Source of the DNA: Acidobacteriaceae bacterium
GTDB lineage: Bacteria > Acidobacteriota > Terriglobia > Terriglobales > Acidobacteriaceae
DNA: 42,175 nt
Assembly (NCBI GenBank): GCA_003131315.1
Contig: PKUV01000107.1
Location: 1,012-43,186 of the forward strand
Direction: 5' to 3'
Both the position numbers and the translations under genes were made by a program. This document shows, piece by piece, positions 41,841-42,175 of the stretch. Under the pieces are notes generated by a model. It was not told where the DNA came from, did no database searches, and saw only the letters and a program-made list of their open reading frames with translations. Within the stretch, counting starts at the first letter, position 1, and every line of letters starts with the position of its first letter.

Positions 41841-42175
41841 AAGTTATTGTAGCTCCCAATAAGCGATTCGAAGATCGGTGTTTGAACAATTTGGGAACCA
41901 CTTTGTTCTGCTGAATTTCTGTCAGAGACACCTGGTTATCAGTTTTACAAGCGGTGACCAGTTGTCGCTCATGTAACCGAATTCCCGTCGGATGACGGGC
42001 AACACCGAAACTTATGGTGCCGTTCGCCAAAATCCCTGTGCGCTCTAGAATCAGCGCTTTAGGAGATGGCGTTCTAGGATAGAAGCACGCCATGCTCGAT
42101 CTGTTTCGGCTCTGGTTGGGAGCTACCAAGTGCCTCTTTTCATCTCGCAAAATCTGTTACTTGACAATTTGGCTC
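41841..42175. other. Right-end gene-free stretch
   Basis: 335 bases with no convincing coding sequence, and no tRNA or terminator visible. A minus-strand ORF that overlaps the M23 gene here is a shadow. Confidence 0.5.

Noticed and set aside
1-42175. CRISPR array
   Set aside because: No regularly spaced repeat with unique spacers; tandem arrays found have no spacers.

Overview
The window looks like a chromosomal segment of an Acidobacteriota member (Terriglobia, Koribacter/Sulfotelmatobacter-like). This is inferred from the overall GC-rich composition, a dnaX-ybaB-recR operon, an actinobacterial/Bacillus-type coproheme decarboxylase (HemQ), tandem DUF4397 lipoproteins, a CHAD/HD protein, secreted FecR-domain and beta-propeller proteins, and a dense population of short palindromic and AT-rich intergenic repeats. 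No database was consulted; all family names are by eye.

Layout. 0-7.7 kb is housekeeping: a P-loop kinase, hemQ, an alkyltransferase-like protein, two tandem DUF4397 lipoproteins, a STAS protein, then dnaX-ybaB-recR. 7.9-11.7 kb is accessory: a 20-bp tandem repeat, two overlapping ORFs sharing a RiPP-leader-like core (the first fused to a dead Ser/Thr-kinase N-lobe), a large secreted propeller protein, and two small ORFs bracketed by a 218-bp direct repeat. 11.8-19 kb is again core: an MmcB-like protein, a CHAD-HD protein, lon (with a near-perfect HspR/HAIR operator), a small secreted protein, pheA and a GNAT acetyltransferase. 19.2-23 kb carries a large choice-of-anchor lipoprotein and two small envelope proteins.

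23.3-24.1 kb (minus strand) is an ORF-less group II intron with a recognisable 5' GUGCG, a domain V hairpin and a domain VI ending in CCCGAC. From there to 32.4 kb the sequence mixes intact genes (outer-membrane barrel, FecR-domain protein plus Sel1-repeat protein operon, metallophosphoesterase plus diacylglycerol-kinase-like operon) with gene debris: a P-type ATPase-like tail, a helicase fragment, a frameshifted hypothetical gene and a truncated tyrosine recombinase. 32.4-40.1 kb is one 2578-residue hybrid NRPS-PKS read on the minus strand, A-T-KS-AT-T-C-T-TE, whose last module lacks an adenylation domain and whose thioesterase has a Cys nucleophile. An M23 peptidase closes the window.

Working together: the dnaX-ybaB-recR genes form a replication/repair operon; the FecR and Sel1 genes, and the phosphoesterase and lipid-kinase genes, are each tightly spaced pairs. 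The NRPS-PKS has no recognisable tailoring, transport or regulatory partner in the window and sits 9 bp from an integrase remnant, suggesting an acquired single-gene biosynthetic unit. The most unusual themes are (i) coding sequence made from repeats: hemQ and its convergent neighbour end in nearly the same peptide because both stops lie in one inverted repeat, and the FecR protein carries two out-of-frame copies of its own FecR-domain DNA; and (ii) the leader-peptide/kinase chimera downstream of an iterated 20-bp repeat.
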